A DNA stretch of 63,029 nt, from the NCBI GenBank assembly GCA_045106825.1, contig JBGCFH010000069.1, forward strand, positions 1-63,029, in the 5' to 3' direction. This stretch comes from CAWVWD01 sp045106825 (GTDB lineage: Bacteria > Bacteroidota > Bacteroidia > Chitinophagales > Saprospiraceae). Position 1 is the stretch's first letter; each line of letters starts with the position of its first letter. Under the pieces are notes generated by a model, which saw only the letters and a program-made list of their open reading frames with translations, did not search any database and was not told where the DNA came from. This document shows positions 9,870 through 17,247 of this stretch, piece by piece. The position numbers were made by a program, and so were the translations under genes.

Positions 9870-10667
9870 TTAAGCTTGTTTAACTCTTTTTATATAATCT
9901 TCAATTCCTTTCTTTGATGCTTCTGAGCGATTGGTTTTCAATTTTTTAATTGTTTCATCATTTGGTTTTAAGCTATTTTGTTTTACCAGAATACCTGTAA
10001 CTTCAACTGGACCTTTTTTGTAAAATGTTTTTTTATGATGATATTTAAATTTACCATCTGTAATAATTCCTAATATTTTATTGACTTTATTTTTGAAAGG
10101 TTGTTGTGATGAAAAGGTTAAATCATCAACATATCTTGTATAGATAATACTATTTTTTTTACAAAAATTAACTAACTCTTTATCAATATTCAGGAATACA
10201 AGATTCGCAATATATGAACTTGTTGGAGTTCCTTGTGGTAGATTTCCTTTATATGTTGTTAACTTAGTAAGTAACGATGCTATTTTATGATTAAAATTGT
10301 AACTAATAAACATCTTATAAACCTGTTTATTAGATATAGATGGAAAGAAACTCTTAATATCAGTACAAAGATGATAATTATTGCCTTGATGAGTTCGAGC
10401 ATTCGTTATATTGCTTTTCTTTTTAATACTTCCATGTAAATAATTTGGTAATTGGATTTTTTGTAAAATATTTTTCAGAATATTTCTTTGAATTAATTTT
10501 AGAGATTTTGATGGGTTTGTTATTTTTCGCTCTTTAATATTCCCATTAGGTTTTATTTGCTTTTTGATAAATGAACTATAATGTTTATCAATATTATTAG
10601 TTATTTTTTGAATTGATTTCTTATTCGTTTTTAATTCAAAAAAAAGTTGATTTTTTGATATAATCAT
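9870..10667 (-). CDS. Retron-type reverse transcriptase
   Basis: A compact 265-residue reverse transcriptase. Visible signatures in order: TDIKSFFPSI with the first catalytic Asp near 103; LPQGTPTSSYIANLVF (RT motif 4) at about 143-158; YVDD at 179-182 carrying the other catalytic aspartates; and EVTGILV near 222-228. Two marks typical of retron RTs are present: NAxxH (NARTH, 89-93) and VTG (223-225). Retron RTs copy part of their own non-coding RNA into multicopy single-stranded DNA and act in anti-phage defence with a partner protein. The start overlaps the end of the upstream XRE-type gene by four bases (ATGA), so the two are translationally coupled. The chain is short, with no fused effector or maturase domain. 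Confidence 0.85.
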   Translation of the reverse strand: MIISKNQLFFELKTNKKSIQKITNNIDKHYSSFIKKQIKPNGNIKERKITNPSKSLKLIQRNILKNILQKIQLPNYLHGSIKKKSNITNARTHQGNNYHLCTDIKSFFPSISNKQVYKMFISYNFNHKIASLLTKLTTYKGNLPQGTPTSSYIANLVFLNIDKELVNFCKKNSIIYTRYVDDLTFSSQQPFKNKVNKILGIITDGKFKYHHKKTFYKKGPVEVTGILVKQNSLKPNDETIKKLKTNRSEASKKGIEDYIKRVKQA

Positions 10668-10951
10668 AAAAAAATGCTTTTCACATATTGTGATAATAAA
10701 GGTTCAATAGCTTTGAAATCACTAATTTTATCCGCTTTTACATCTGCTTCATCCATCGAAAGAAAAAATATAATAGGTAAAGGAATATTTAGAACATTAC
10801 TTATCTTATCTAATGTAGAAAGAGTTGGTTCTTTTTTATTGTTTTCTATATTAGATAAATAAGATTGTGTTATTAAACATTCTTCTGCAAAAAGGTTTTG
10901 TTTAAAATTCTTAGCTTTTCTAAGTTCTTTTATTGTCTTACCTAAATTCAT
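10664..10951 (-). CDS. XRE-family (Cro/C1 HTH) protein coupled to the reverse transcriptase
   Basis: A 95-residue protein. Residues about 6-62 form a Cro/C1-type helix-turn-helix (TIKELRKAKNFKQNLFAEEC, then QSYLSNIENNKKEPTLSTLD and the recognition-helix region), and the last ~30 residues are an acidic and hydrophobic tail (FFLSMDEADVKADKISDFKA). Its stop overlaps the RT start by four bases in the same operon. XRE-like proteins are known partners of several retron classes, where they may regulate the unit or be part of the toxin-antitoxin-like complex. Which role applies here cannot be read from the sequence. The start is the ATG 25 bp after the last in-frame stop. Confidence 0.8.
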   Translation of the reverse strand: MNLGKTIKELRKAKNFKQNLFAEECLITQSYLSNIENNKKEPTLSTLDKISNVLNIPLPIIFFLSMDEADVKADKISDFKAIEPLLSQYVKSIFL

Positions 10952-11025
10952 GTACTAAACTTTAATTTAAAAATTGTTAAAAGAATACCGTCAAATAATC
11001 ATTGTAATTATGCTTACTAAACAAA

Positions 11026-11226
11026 TCATTTTAAAAAGAAAGTATTAAATTTAAGAATTAAATCTAAAGTGTGAATCTTCTTCAACTTTTCATCTTTTGT
11101 CTTCAAGATACTTTTAATTAATTCCTTGCAATCTTCTAAAATTTCAATGTCGAAATCTGACAACTGGTCACGGTCGTTGTCCAACCTTTGGTTGATGTGC
11201 TGTTCTACAGCTGTTAATTGTAACAT
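11026..11226 (-). CDS. Small helical protein of unknown function in the retron-like unit
   Basis: A 66-residue protein starting at the ATG at 11224-11226 (MLQLTAVEQHINQRLDNDRD). It is highly charged and predicted to be almost wholly alpha-helical (DFDIEILEDCKELIKSILKT), with no signal peptide or membrane span. The longer open frame reaching 11382 runs through the candidate non-coding RNA and an A/T-rich hairpin, so I prefer the internal start. It sits directly upstream of the XRE and RT genes on the same strand, with 74 bp between its stop and the XRE start. I do not recognise the family. It could be a third component of the unit. Confidence 0.5.
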   Translation of the reverse strand: MLQLTAVEQHINQRLDNDRDQLSDFDIEILEDCKELIKSILKTKDEKLKKIHTLDLILKFNTFFLK

Positions 11227-11252
11227 TTTATTAAAATTTAAATTAAAAAAAT

Positions 11253-11280
11253 ATGATATAATTATTATTAAAATTATATC
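11253..11280 (-). terminator. Terminator-like hairpin closing the candidate retron RNA
   Basis: On the minus strand GATATAATT, an 8-9 nt A/T loop and AATTATATC form a perfect 9-bp stem followed by ATATTTTTTT. It is about 270 nt from the upstream promoter and lies before the 66-residue gene, so it would end or attenuate the short transcript. Confidence 0.45.
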
Positions 11281-11537
11281 AACACAAAATCTTCTTGCCT
11301 TCTTGCTTGTTAAACGTGACCAGTATAAGCATTCCTCTAACTTCTTGCCTTTATTAAAATAGTAATAGACATTATGGTACAAGTGACATGACTATGTTAT
11401 AGTTTCGTGTTGCCCAAATAAAGATAACTTTATAGAAATTAATAGAAGTTATCGTGTCGCATTACATAGTAAATGTAATGAACACCATAAAAAACCAAGT
11501 GAAAACAAGATTTCATCAACCATTGTGTCAAAGAACT
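11253..11537 (-). ncRNA. Candidate retron msr-msd RNA
   Basis: A short transcription unit of about 285 nt is bounded by a consensus promoter (11542-11572) and a terminator-like hairpin. No convincing gene lies inside. The 5' end carries TTGACACAA (minus strand, 11523-11531) and the 3' end TTGTGTTGA (11279-11287); these pair over nine positions, two of them G-U, in the manner of retron a1/a2 stems. Internal hairpins include ATTACAT-TTACT-ATGTAAT and GATAACTT-N15-AAGTTATC, and GGCAAGAAG occurs twice. The usual AGC near the branching guanosine is not obvious after a1. Position upstream of an RT on the same strand fits a retron RNA, but the assignment is inferred. Confidence 0.45.
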
Positions 11538-11541
11538 AATG

Positions 11542-11572
11542 CAAATATATAAAATATATCTAACAGAACAAA
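11542..11572 (-). promoter_or_regulatory. Consensus Bacteroidota promoter (TTTG-N19-TATATTTG)
   Basis: On the minus strand TTTG (11569-11572) is separated by exactly 19 bp from TATATTTG (11542-11549), a full match to the Bacteroidota housekeeping promoter. Transcription would begin near 11537 and read into the candidate retron RNA and then the small protein, XRE and RT genes. Confidence 0.8.
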
Positions 11573-11662
11573 TTTTAACATTAAAAACGTTAAAAAATAT
11601 CTATTAATATAAAATCTCAACACCAAAAGACATTGAGCTTTTCAAAAAAACAACAAAAAACA

Positions 11663-12286
11663 CTATTCAAACTCTCGATAATCCTCATTTCCCTTATCAA
11701 CAATAACCTGCAAAACGCCCAAAAGCGTATCAATATTTGACAAAAAATAACGGTCAATATCTAAAGTAATCACATTGTTTTCCAACTTTATAAATCGCCA
11801 TTCTGTACCAGTTGTGCTACAACCAAAAAGCGTTTTAAAATTATAACCTTCGTTTTGATTGAGTTGGTTCGCAGCGATAAGTTGAGCGGCACATTGAATT
11901 GTGCCTGATTCGATGTCTTGCTTTTTAGCTTCTGTAATATTGAAAATTGGAGCAACAACGAAATCCTGAATTTTACTAAACGACAGCATAAAATCACATT
12001 CACCATTTAGTCCATTCGCTTCATCGACATTGAGTAACATACCAGAATAAATTGTAAATTCTTCTTGATTTTCAATACTCAATTCCGTTAAAATCGGAGA
12101 AACTAAACGTTCAGAACGAGATTTCTCGCTACTAAAACCAATTCGTTGTCCACGACTTAGTGTTTCTTTTAACCACGAACTTGGCTCTACTTTCGGAACA
12201 TTCATTTTTTCAAATAAATGTTCCGCTCTAAATTTTATTCCAAATTTTTTAGTTAAATCTCTTGCTGTGAAATTGGTATATGCCAT
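11663..12286 (-). CDS. PD-(D/E)XK nuclease-like protein of unknown function
   Basis: A 207-residue cytoplasmic protein; I take the start at the ATG at 12284-12286 (MAYTNFTARDLTKKFGIKF) because the nine codons upstream are not typical. The centre carries GECDFMLSF (about 98-106) followed after a short gap by FNITEAKKQD (about 118-127). The Asp and the ExK on adjacent strands fit the PD-(D/E)XK nuclease fold, as in the N-terminal regions of some restriction enzymes. The ERLVSPILTEL segment upstream is also typical of this group. No partner methyltransferase is adjacent, so a restriction role is only a possibility. It lies between the retron-like unit and the GH65 gene. Confidence 0.6.
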   Translation of the reverse strand: MAYTNFTARDLTKKFGIKFRAEHLFEKMNVPKVEPSSWLKETLSRGQRIGFSSEKSRSERLVSPILTELSIENQEEFTIYSGMLLNVDEANGLNGECDFMLSFSKIQDFVVAPIFNITEAKKQDIESGTIQCAAQLIAANQLNQNEGYNFKTLFGCSTTGTEWRFIKLENNVITLDIDRYFLSNIDTLLGVLQVIVDKGNEDYREFE

Positions 12287-12334
12287 AATTTTTGAATTTA
12301 TATAAAAATACAAAAAATATAGGAACTTCGTTTC

Positions 12335-14377
12335 TTATTCCACCTCAAAAGTTTCCTCATTCCCACCAATACCTTTCAAAATCAACTTATCCCAAGCCTT
12401 CGGCAATGTCGCTTCAAACACCTGTTCCACACCATTATCCGTAATATCCAAACCACCAAAACCATTCAAAAGCGTCTGTAACGTGCCACCAGCACCAGTG
12501 GCGAAATAAGGATTTGTACCGCCAGCGGTTTCAGAAATTACACCGAAAGGTGGCACTTGATTGGGTTGATACGATTGATTAAAAAGTCCGTAAGCCTTTT
12601 CTGTTTCTCCAAAACGAGCGTACAAAGTCGCCAAAACAGAAAAACCCATTGCTGGCCCAGTAGGCGACATTCGAGGTTCGTAGTATTTTAAATCTTTGAC
12701 AATTTGTTCTTTGGTGTTAACGATTTTCATTGGATAAGCCAATAGATTAACGTCTGCTTGTTTGATTTCTACACCATTATAAGTGGCATTTTCACGAGTT
12801 GTGCCGTCAGGAAATTTTAGTATCGGAATGTTGTCCGCAACGTGTAACCAATCAGGATTTGGTGTCAAACCTAACGCACGAGCGGCTTTGTCGGCTGCTT
12901 GTAGGCAAGTGATTGCCATTCCGTTGGTGTAAGCGTTGTTGTCGATGTTTTCTTCCCATTCGTTCGCACCGATGACATTGTTGATGTCGTATTTTCCTTT
13001 TCCGTTGCGTTCTACTCGGCTACACCAAAACGTGGCGATTTCTTTTAACATTGGATAACCACGAGTTTCGAGCCACTCTTTATCTTTCGTCACTTGATAA
13101 TATTTCCAAGCTGCCCAACCAATATCGCCAGAAATGTGATGCTGAAAAGGGCCAGTTAATGCCCAAACTGGTGTATCTTCCGAACCATCAGCCGATGATT
13201 CCCACGGATACATCGCACCATCGTAACCATGCGAAAAAGCGTTTTGCTTCGCTGCTTGCAATCGCTCAAAACGATATTCCATAATGGATTTTGCAATCTC
13301 AGGTTGTAACATCAATAAAGGCGGATACATCCAAATTTCGGTATCCCAAAATACATGTCCGTTATATCCCAAACCCGATAAACCCATCGGCGACAAACTC
13401 AACGCTGTGCCTTTTCGCACGAAAGAATACAAGTGATAAATCATAGAATGTACATTCTTTTGTGCATCAACATCGCCTTCGATTATGATATCGGATTTCC
13501 ATAATTCTGCCCAAGCAGCATTGTGACGTTTGAGTAATCTGTCTGTGCCTTCGAGTGCTGCATAGATTGTCAAACGTTCGGCTTCGTTCATTGGATCGTT
13601 GTAGGTTGCAGAAGAAACGGTTGAACCGACAACGCTAAATTTGTAAGTTTCGCCAGCTTTTAGCTTTTTATAAAACTTCGTCAAGTGACGATTATAATCC
13701 CAATCTTCATGGATTAAATCAGGTTCGTTTCCATGTTTTTCATTAAAAATAAAAGAAACGGAAGCGGCAACATTTAACTTTCCAGATGGACTTTTTCCCA
13801 TCGAAGTCATCAACGGAATCTTGACGTGTGGACGATCAATTTCTGCATATAAATTTCGGACATCTTGTAAGTGTGTTGGTGCTTCGATAACTGCCATCGG
13901 ATTGATTTCTATAGCTTCTTTTGCTGTTACTTCTACGATTGTCAACGCTGTATAAGGTAAGTGACGAAGTGACATCATGATATGTTTTACGGTTGCTTTT
14001 GTACCAACATCAAATGTTGTTATCAATTTTGCCTCTTTCATATCCAAGACTTGACGATAGTTTGATGTTGTTTTTTCATTGACGAAAGTGCCACCAACAA
14101 TCATATCCATATTGACATGATTAAAAGTTTTTAGAATATTGGAAACTCGTCCACGTTGATAGTAATCGTACGCACCGTTTAAGACGACATCTTTGACGTG
14201 CATCGGTTTGGTAGAAGAAACTAAACCAACCATTCCATTGGCTAATGTTACGCCATAATAGTTGTTTGGGTCGATATCTTTGGCTTCGATGTGCCAGCCT
14301 GATTTTGAGTAATCTTGTGCGTAGCTTATCGTTTGCATAGTTATTATTGCGATAAGCAGAAGAAGTATTTTTTTCAT
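12335..14377 (-). CDS. Secreted glycoside hydrolase family 65 enzyme (kojibiose/trehalose-type hydrolase)
   Basis: A 680-residue enzyme with signal peptide (LLLLIAIITMQTISYAQ). The N-terminal beta-sandwich (YGVTLANGMVGLVSSTKPM) precedes an (alpha/alpha)6 barrel with FWDTEIWMYPPLL near 345, the catalytic-acid motif GANEWEENIDNNAY near 470, and ISETAGGTNPYFATGAGGTL near 612. The second Glu in SETAGG marks hydrolases of GH65, as opposed to the phosphorylases, which lack a base there. Relatives in Bacteroidota include kojibiose hydrolases and related alpha-glucosidases; exact linkage cannot be decided by eye. The signal peptide places it in the periplasm or outside. No susC/susD pair is adjacent, so it is not part of an obvious polysaccharide utilisation locus. 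Confidence 0.85.
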   Translation of the reverse strand: MKKILLLLIAIITMQTISYAQDYSKSGWHIEAKDIDPNNYYGVTLANGMVGLVSSTKPMHVKDVVLNGAYDYYQRGRVSNILKTFNHVNMDMIVGGTFVNEKTTSNYRQVLDMKEAKLITTFDVGTKATVKHIMMSLRHLPYTALTIVEVTAKEAIEINPMAVIEAPTHLQDVRNLYAEIDRPHVKIPLMTSMGKSPSGKLNVAASVSFIFNEKHGNEPDLIHEDWDYNRHLTKFYKKLKAGETYKFSVVGSTVSSATYNDPMNEAERLTIYAALEGTDRLLKRHNAAWAELWKSDIIIEGDVDAQKNVHSMIYHLYSFVRKGTALSLSPMGLSGLGYNGHVFWDTEIWMYPPLLMLQPEIAKSIMEYRFERLQAAKQNAFSHGYDGAMYPWESSADGSEDTPVWALTGPFQHHISGDIGWAAWKYYQVTKDKEWLETRGYPMLKEIATFWCSRVERNGKGKYDINNVIGANEWEENIDNNAYTNGMAITCLQAADKAARALGLTPNPDWLHVADNIPILKFPDGTTRENATYNGVEIKQADVNLLAYPMKIVNTKEQIVKDLKYYEPRMSPTGPAMGFSVLATLYARFGETEKAYGLFNQSYQPNQVPPFGVISETAGGTNPYFATGAGGTLQTLLNGFGGLDITDNGVEQVFEATLPKAWDKLILKGIGGNEETFEVE

Positions 14378-14657
14378 TTTTTAATAAAATTTGGTTCAAT
14401 TAAATGACGAAAAATAGGAATTTATTTTGACTTTTAAAATGAAGTTAGAAGATTGAAATAATTAAAAATGGTAGCAAATAAATATGAATATGACGAGGAC
14501 TAATCTTGTAAAAACAGAAAAATCAGAGCATTATAAAATTAAAAAAGTTTGACATTTTGTATTATTCATATGTCTTAACCCTTCTATCACAGATTTGTAA
14601 ACCCTTAAAGTTTAGAGGTTATATCTATTTATTTTTCATAAAAAAGGGGAAAAGTTC

Positions 14658-14665
14658 TACTTTTG
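14658..14665 (+). promoter_or_regulatory. Candidate -7 element (TACTTTTG)
   Basis: TACTTTTG fits TAnnTTTG and lies 35 bp before a 26-codon frame at 14700 and about 150 bp before the methyltransferase-like gene. The -33 region has only a weak match (TTCA). Confidence 0.35.
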
Positions 14666-14699
14666 TATAAGCGTGAGTTCTAAATAGGAAATTAATAAA

Positions 14700-14780
14700 A
14701 TGACTAAATATTATTTATTAATTCTGTTATTAAGTGCTTGGACGAAATTGCTAAACTATTTAGATATTTCGAGTTCATAA
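14700..14780 (+). CDS. Possible 26-residue leader peptide
   Basis: A short frame MTKYYLLILLLSAWTKLLNY... follows the -7 element closely and ends 31 bp before the methyltransferase-like gene. It is hydrophobic, like a signal sequence or a remnant of one. It may be a translated leader or chance; there is no independent support. Confidence 0.2.
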   Translation: MTKYYLLILLLSAWTKLLNYLDISSS

Positions 14781-14811
14781 ATTTTATTACAAACTATATA
14801 AAATTAATAAA

Positions 14812-15501
14812 TTGAAATTTAAACTATCACAACTTTTTAAGAAGAAGTCAACACCTCGTTTTACATTTTTAGATATAGGATTTCATGGAGATACTTATTT
14901 AATCAATGTTGTTAAGCAATTGCAACGCCAAATGAATGTTTTTGTGGAAACAGGAAGTAATGTTGCTACGACATTAGCATTTGTCGCAAAGAATAATCCT
15001 GATGTTCAGTGTATCTCTTGTGAACCCGATGATCAAGCCTACGCACATGCGATTAATAACACGAAACATTATCCAAATGTTACCTTATATAAGCAACTTT
15101 CCCAAGATTTTTTAAAAACATTGAAAGAAAAACATACCGATATTTTTGATAAAAATGTAGTGTTTTGGATAGATGCACATAGTTATGGTTTTGATTGGCC
15201 ACTTCAGTTAGAAATTGAATTTATTACTTCGAATTTTAAAAATTATTTTATTTTAATTGATGATTTTAAAGTACCACATCTACCCGAATTCAACTTCGAT
15301 GTTTATAAAGACCAGATTTGTTCTTTTGAATATATAAAAGATTATATTGCTTCAGATAATTATGCGTTATATTATCCAAATTATATAGAAAAAACATCTA
15401 AACATCATCCTCTACAAGGCTGGGGATTGATTTCAAGTGAAAATGTAAATTTTGATGAAAATGTAAAAAAATACATCAAAATCGAACGAGAAGTAAAGTG
15501 A
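14812..15501 (+). CDS. SAM-dependent methyltransferase-like protein
   Basis: A 229-residue protein with a class I methyltransferase nucleotide-binding strand: VFVETGSNVATTLAFVAKN (about 42-60, motif I) and CISCEPDDQAYAHA (about 70-83, with the acidic residue that would hold the ribose). Later comes VFWIDAHSYGFDWPLQLEIE, and YFILIDDFKVP near 148. FkbM-like and small glycan-modifying methyltransferases look similar. The start is a TTG (14812) because no in-frame ATG or GTG precedes the fold; the next Met is residue 41, inside it. The sequence between the GH65 gene and this one (14400-14811) holds no other clear gene. Substrate unknown. Confidence 0.65.
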   Translation: MKFKLSQLFKKKSTPRFTFLDIGFHGDTYLINVVKQLQRQMNVFVETGSNVATTLAFVAKNNPDVQCISCEPDDQAYAHAINNTKHYPNVTLYKQLSQDFLKTLKEKHTDIFDKNVVFWIDAHSYGFDWPLQLEIEFITSNFKNYFILIDDFKVPHLPEFNFDVYKDQICSFEYIKDYIASDNYALYYPNYIEKTSKHHPLQGWGLISSENVNFDENVKKYIKIEREVK

Positions 15502-15593
15502 TATTCAAAATAATACTACATTTTAATGAAACGAGAACTAAGGATTAAAATTAGGTGTCAATTATTAATGAACATTGTATAAAGTCCGATATG

Positions 15594-15621
15594 CTGCGTT
15601 TAATCCCTGATATTTTGGGAC
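15594..15621. repeat. Variant copy of the CTGCGTTTAATCCC...GGGAC module
   Basis: CTGCGTTTAATCCC (15594-15607) and GGGAC (15617-15621) reproduce the module at 23927-23954 and 29052-29079, with the nine-base middle changed to TGATATTTT. It sits in the 270-bp gap 15502-15771, which has no gene; a hairpin TTACGACAAA/TTTGTCGTAA (15728-15764) near its right end is a possible terminator for the MFS gene. Confidence 0.5.
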
Positions 15622-15771
15622 ATTCAAGTTTGAAAATCAATTTTGCAGATGATTCAAACCAAATAAAACACATTGATTATCAACATATTACACTTATTTT
15701 GATTCTTAATTCATATTAATAGACTTGTTACGACAAAGAGATATTATAATGCTTTTTGTCGTAAGAATTTA

Positions 15772-16926
15772 TCATTCATTTATTTGAATCCGAATCGAAA
15801 TAAAAATAGCCAACACAACTAAAACCATCATACAACCATAAGCAAACGTCAAGCTAAACTCATTGGCAATCATTCCAATACTCGGAGGTCCAATCAAAAA
15901 TCCAAAAATACCAGAAGTTGTTACAGCAGCGATTCCAGTTCCCGATACAACGCCTGGTACTTTTGCAGCGGCACTAAATAAAATTGGTACGACACATGAA
16001 AAACCTAAACCAACCAACGTAAAACCCAAAATCGCTGTATAAATATTAGGAATAAAAATAACCATTGCTAAACCAATTGCACCTAAAATACTTCCAAATT
16101 GAATGATATTTTTTGAGCCATATTTTGGAATAATCGAATCGCCTGTAAATCTACCGATTGCCATAGTTAATGAAAAACCTGCAAAACCTAAACCAGCAAT
16201 CGCAGCACTTCCGTCTAAATAATCTCGAATATAAATCGCTGACCAATCTGCAACTGCACCTTCGCCCATCATAATCACAAACCCAACAACGGCTAAACCA
16301 ATCAACGCTCCAGAAGGAATTACAAACAGTTTTCCATCTTCTGTTTCGACATCTTCTACGGATAATAATGTTTTGGAAAAACCAATTATAACAATAATTA
16401 AAAATATCGCTAAACTCATTAAATGAACTGATACAGAAACACCAACTCCAGCCAAAAAACTTCCTAAAATTGCTCCAATCATTCCGCCTAAACTGAACAT
16501 TCCGTGACAAGTAGACATAATCCGAATCCGTTGATTTTGCTCAATTGCAGCAGCAGCAGCATTCATCGCTACATCAGTCAAACCATGTAATAAACCTGCT
16601 AAAAACAATAAGCCAACCAGCGACCAAAATGACGTTGCATAACTTGGTAAAGCCATTGTTATAGTTGCTATAATAACACCAATAAACATCGTTTTCCCTG
16701 TTCCAAACTTAGACATTATCCAAGCCGAAAACGGCATCATTATCAATGCACCGATAGACATTCCCAACAAGGATAAGCCCAGTGTTCCTTCATCAAAACC
16801 TAACATTATTTTCATATCAGGAATACGAGTTACCCAACTTCCAAACAAAATACTGATAGTCATAAATACTAAACCGATGGCTATTGCTTGTCGATTATTA
16901 AAAAAAGTTTTTAGATTTTTTATCAT
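15772..16926 (-). CDS. Major facilitator superfamily transporter (YbjJ-like)
   Basis: A 384-residue inner-membrane protein with about 12 membrane spans. The N-terminal half has ISILFGSWVTRIPDMKIMLG and a loop 2-3 signature MSKFGTGKTM; LLHGLTDVAMNAAAAAIEQ in helix 4 and MSTCHGMFSLGGMIGAILGS in helix 5 are typical of the YbjJ-like group of MFS proteins. A charged loop (LSVEDVETEDGKL) joins the halves. The second half contains GEGAVADWSAIYIRDYL, shared by this group and by sugar porters of the FucP type. Substrate cannot be told from sequence. It is transcribed away from the small lipoprotein fragment, with 51 bp between the two starts. Confidence 0.8.
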   Translation of the reverse strand: MIKNLKTFFNNRQAIAIGLVFMTISILFGSWVTRIPDMKIMLGFDEGTLGLSLLGMSIGALIMMPFSAWIMSKFGTGKTMFIGVIIATITMALPSYATSFWSLVGLLFLAGLLHGLTDVAMNAAAAAIEQNQRIRIMSTCHGMFSLGGMIGAILGSFLAGVGVSVSVHLMSLAIFLIIVIIGFSKTLLSVEDVETEDGKLFVIPSGALIGLAVVGFVIMMGEGAVADWSAIYIRDYLDGSAAIAGLGFAGFSLTMAIGRFTGDSIIPKYGSKNIIQFGSILGAIGLAMVIFIPNIYTAILGFTLVGLGFSCVVPILFSAAAKVPGVVSGTGIAAVTTSGIFGFLIGPPSIGMIANEFSLTFAYGCMMVLVVLAIFISIRIQINE

Positions 16927-16977
16927 TTTGCCTACACAATTTTTCCAGATTATCGTTTAAAAAGTAAAAGTATAAAT

Positions 16978-17073
16978 ATGAATCATAAATGTTGTATCGT
17001 ATTGATAGCTTTTTTATTTTTAATTGTAGCGTGTCAAGAACCAATTGATAGACATGAAGTTGGAAGGTATTAA
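16978..17073 (+). pseudogene. Truncated lipoprotein (31 codons) cut off by a palindromic element
   Basis: MNHKCCIVLIAFLFLIVACQ is a complete lipoprotein signal peptide with lipobox IVAC, followed by only EPIDRHEVGRY and a stop. The stop lies exactly where a long inverted repeat (17070-17235) begins, so the gene was probably longer and was interrupted. The missing part is not found downstream. Confidence 0.5.
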
Positions 17074-17235
17074 GTACGTGGACAGAAGTAAGCACGTAAT
17101 TATAACGAAGTAATTTTTTTGTTCTACGATTTCAAAAAATGTGAGTATAGCAGAGTTACACAAATATTTTATGAAGAAGTAGAACAGAAAAAGTACGAGT
17201 TAGAATACGTGATTATTTTTGTTCACGTATTTAAT
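17070..17235. mobile_element. MITE-like long inverted repeat with paired TACGTG-N12-CACGTA ends
   Basis: The left end (17070-17126) and right end (17179-17235) are imperfect inverted copies. Each terminus itself is a spaced palindrome TACGTG-N12-CACGTA (17075-17098 and 17206-17229) with identical spacing. A second inverted pair (TTTTTTTGTTCTAC / GTAGAACAGAAAAA) lies further in. It separates the lipoprotein fragment from the restriction gene. No clear target duplication was found. Confidence 0.55.
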
Positions 17236-17247
17236 GTACCAAAACCT

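Noticed and set aside
10664..11226. Toxin-antitoxin pair made of the XRE and 66-residue proteins
   Set aside because: The 74-bp gap and the tight coupling of XRE with the RT argue for a retron-like unit; no toxin fold is visible. Not excluded.
11227..11382. N-terminal half of the 118-codon frame reaching 11382
   Set aside because: It overlaps a hairpin and the candidate RNA and has a poor composition; the ATG at 11226 is preferred.
16926..17247. Extended N-terminus of the restriction enzyme from 17119
   Set aside because: The extra 43 codons lie in a palindromic element, and the family N-terminus starts at 17248.
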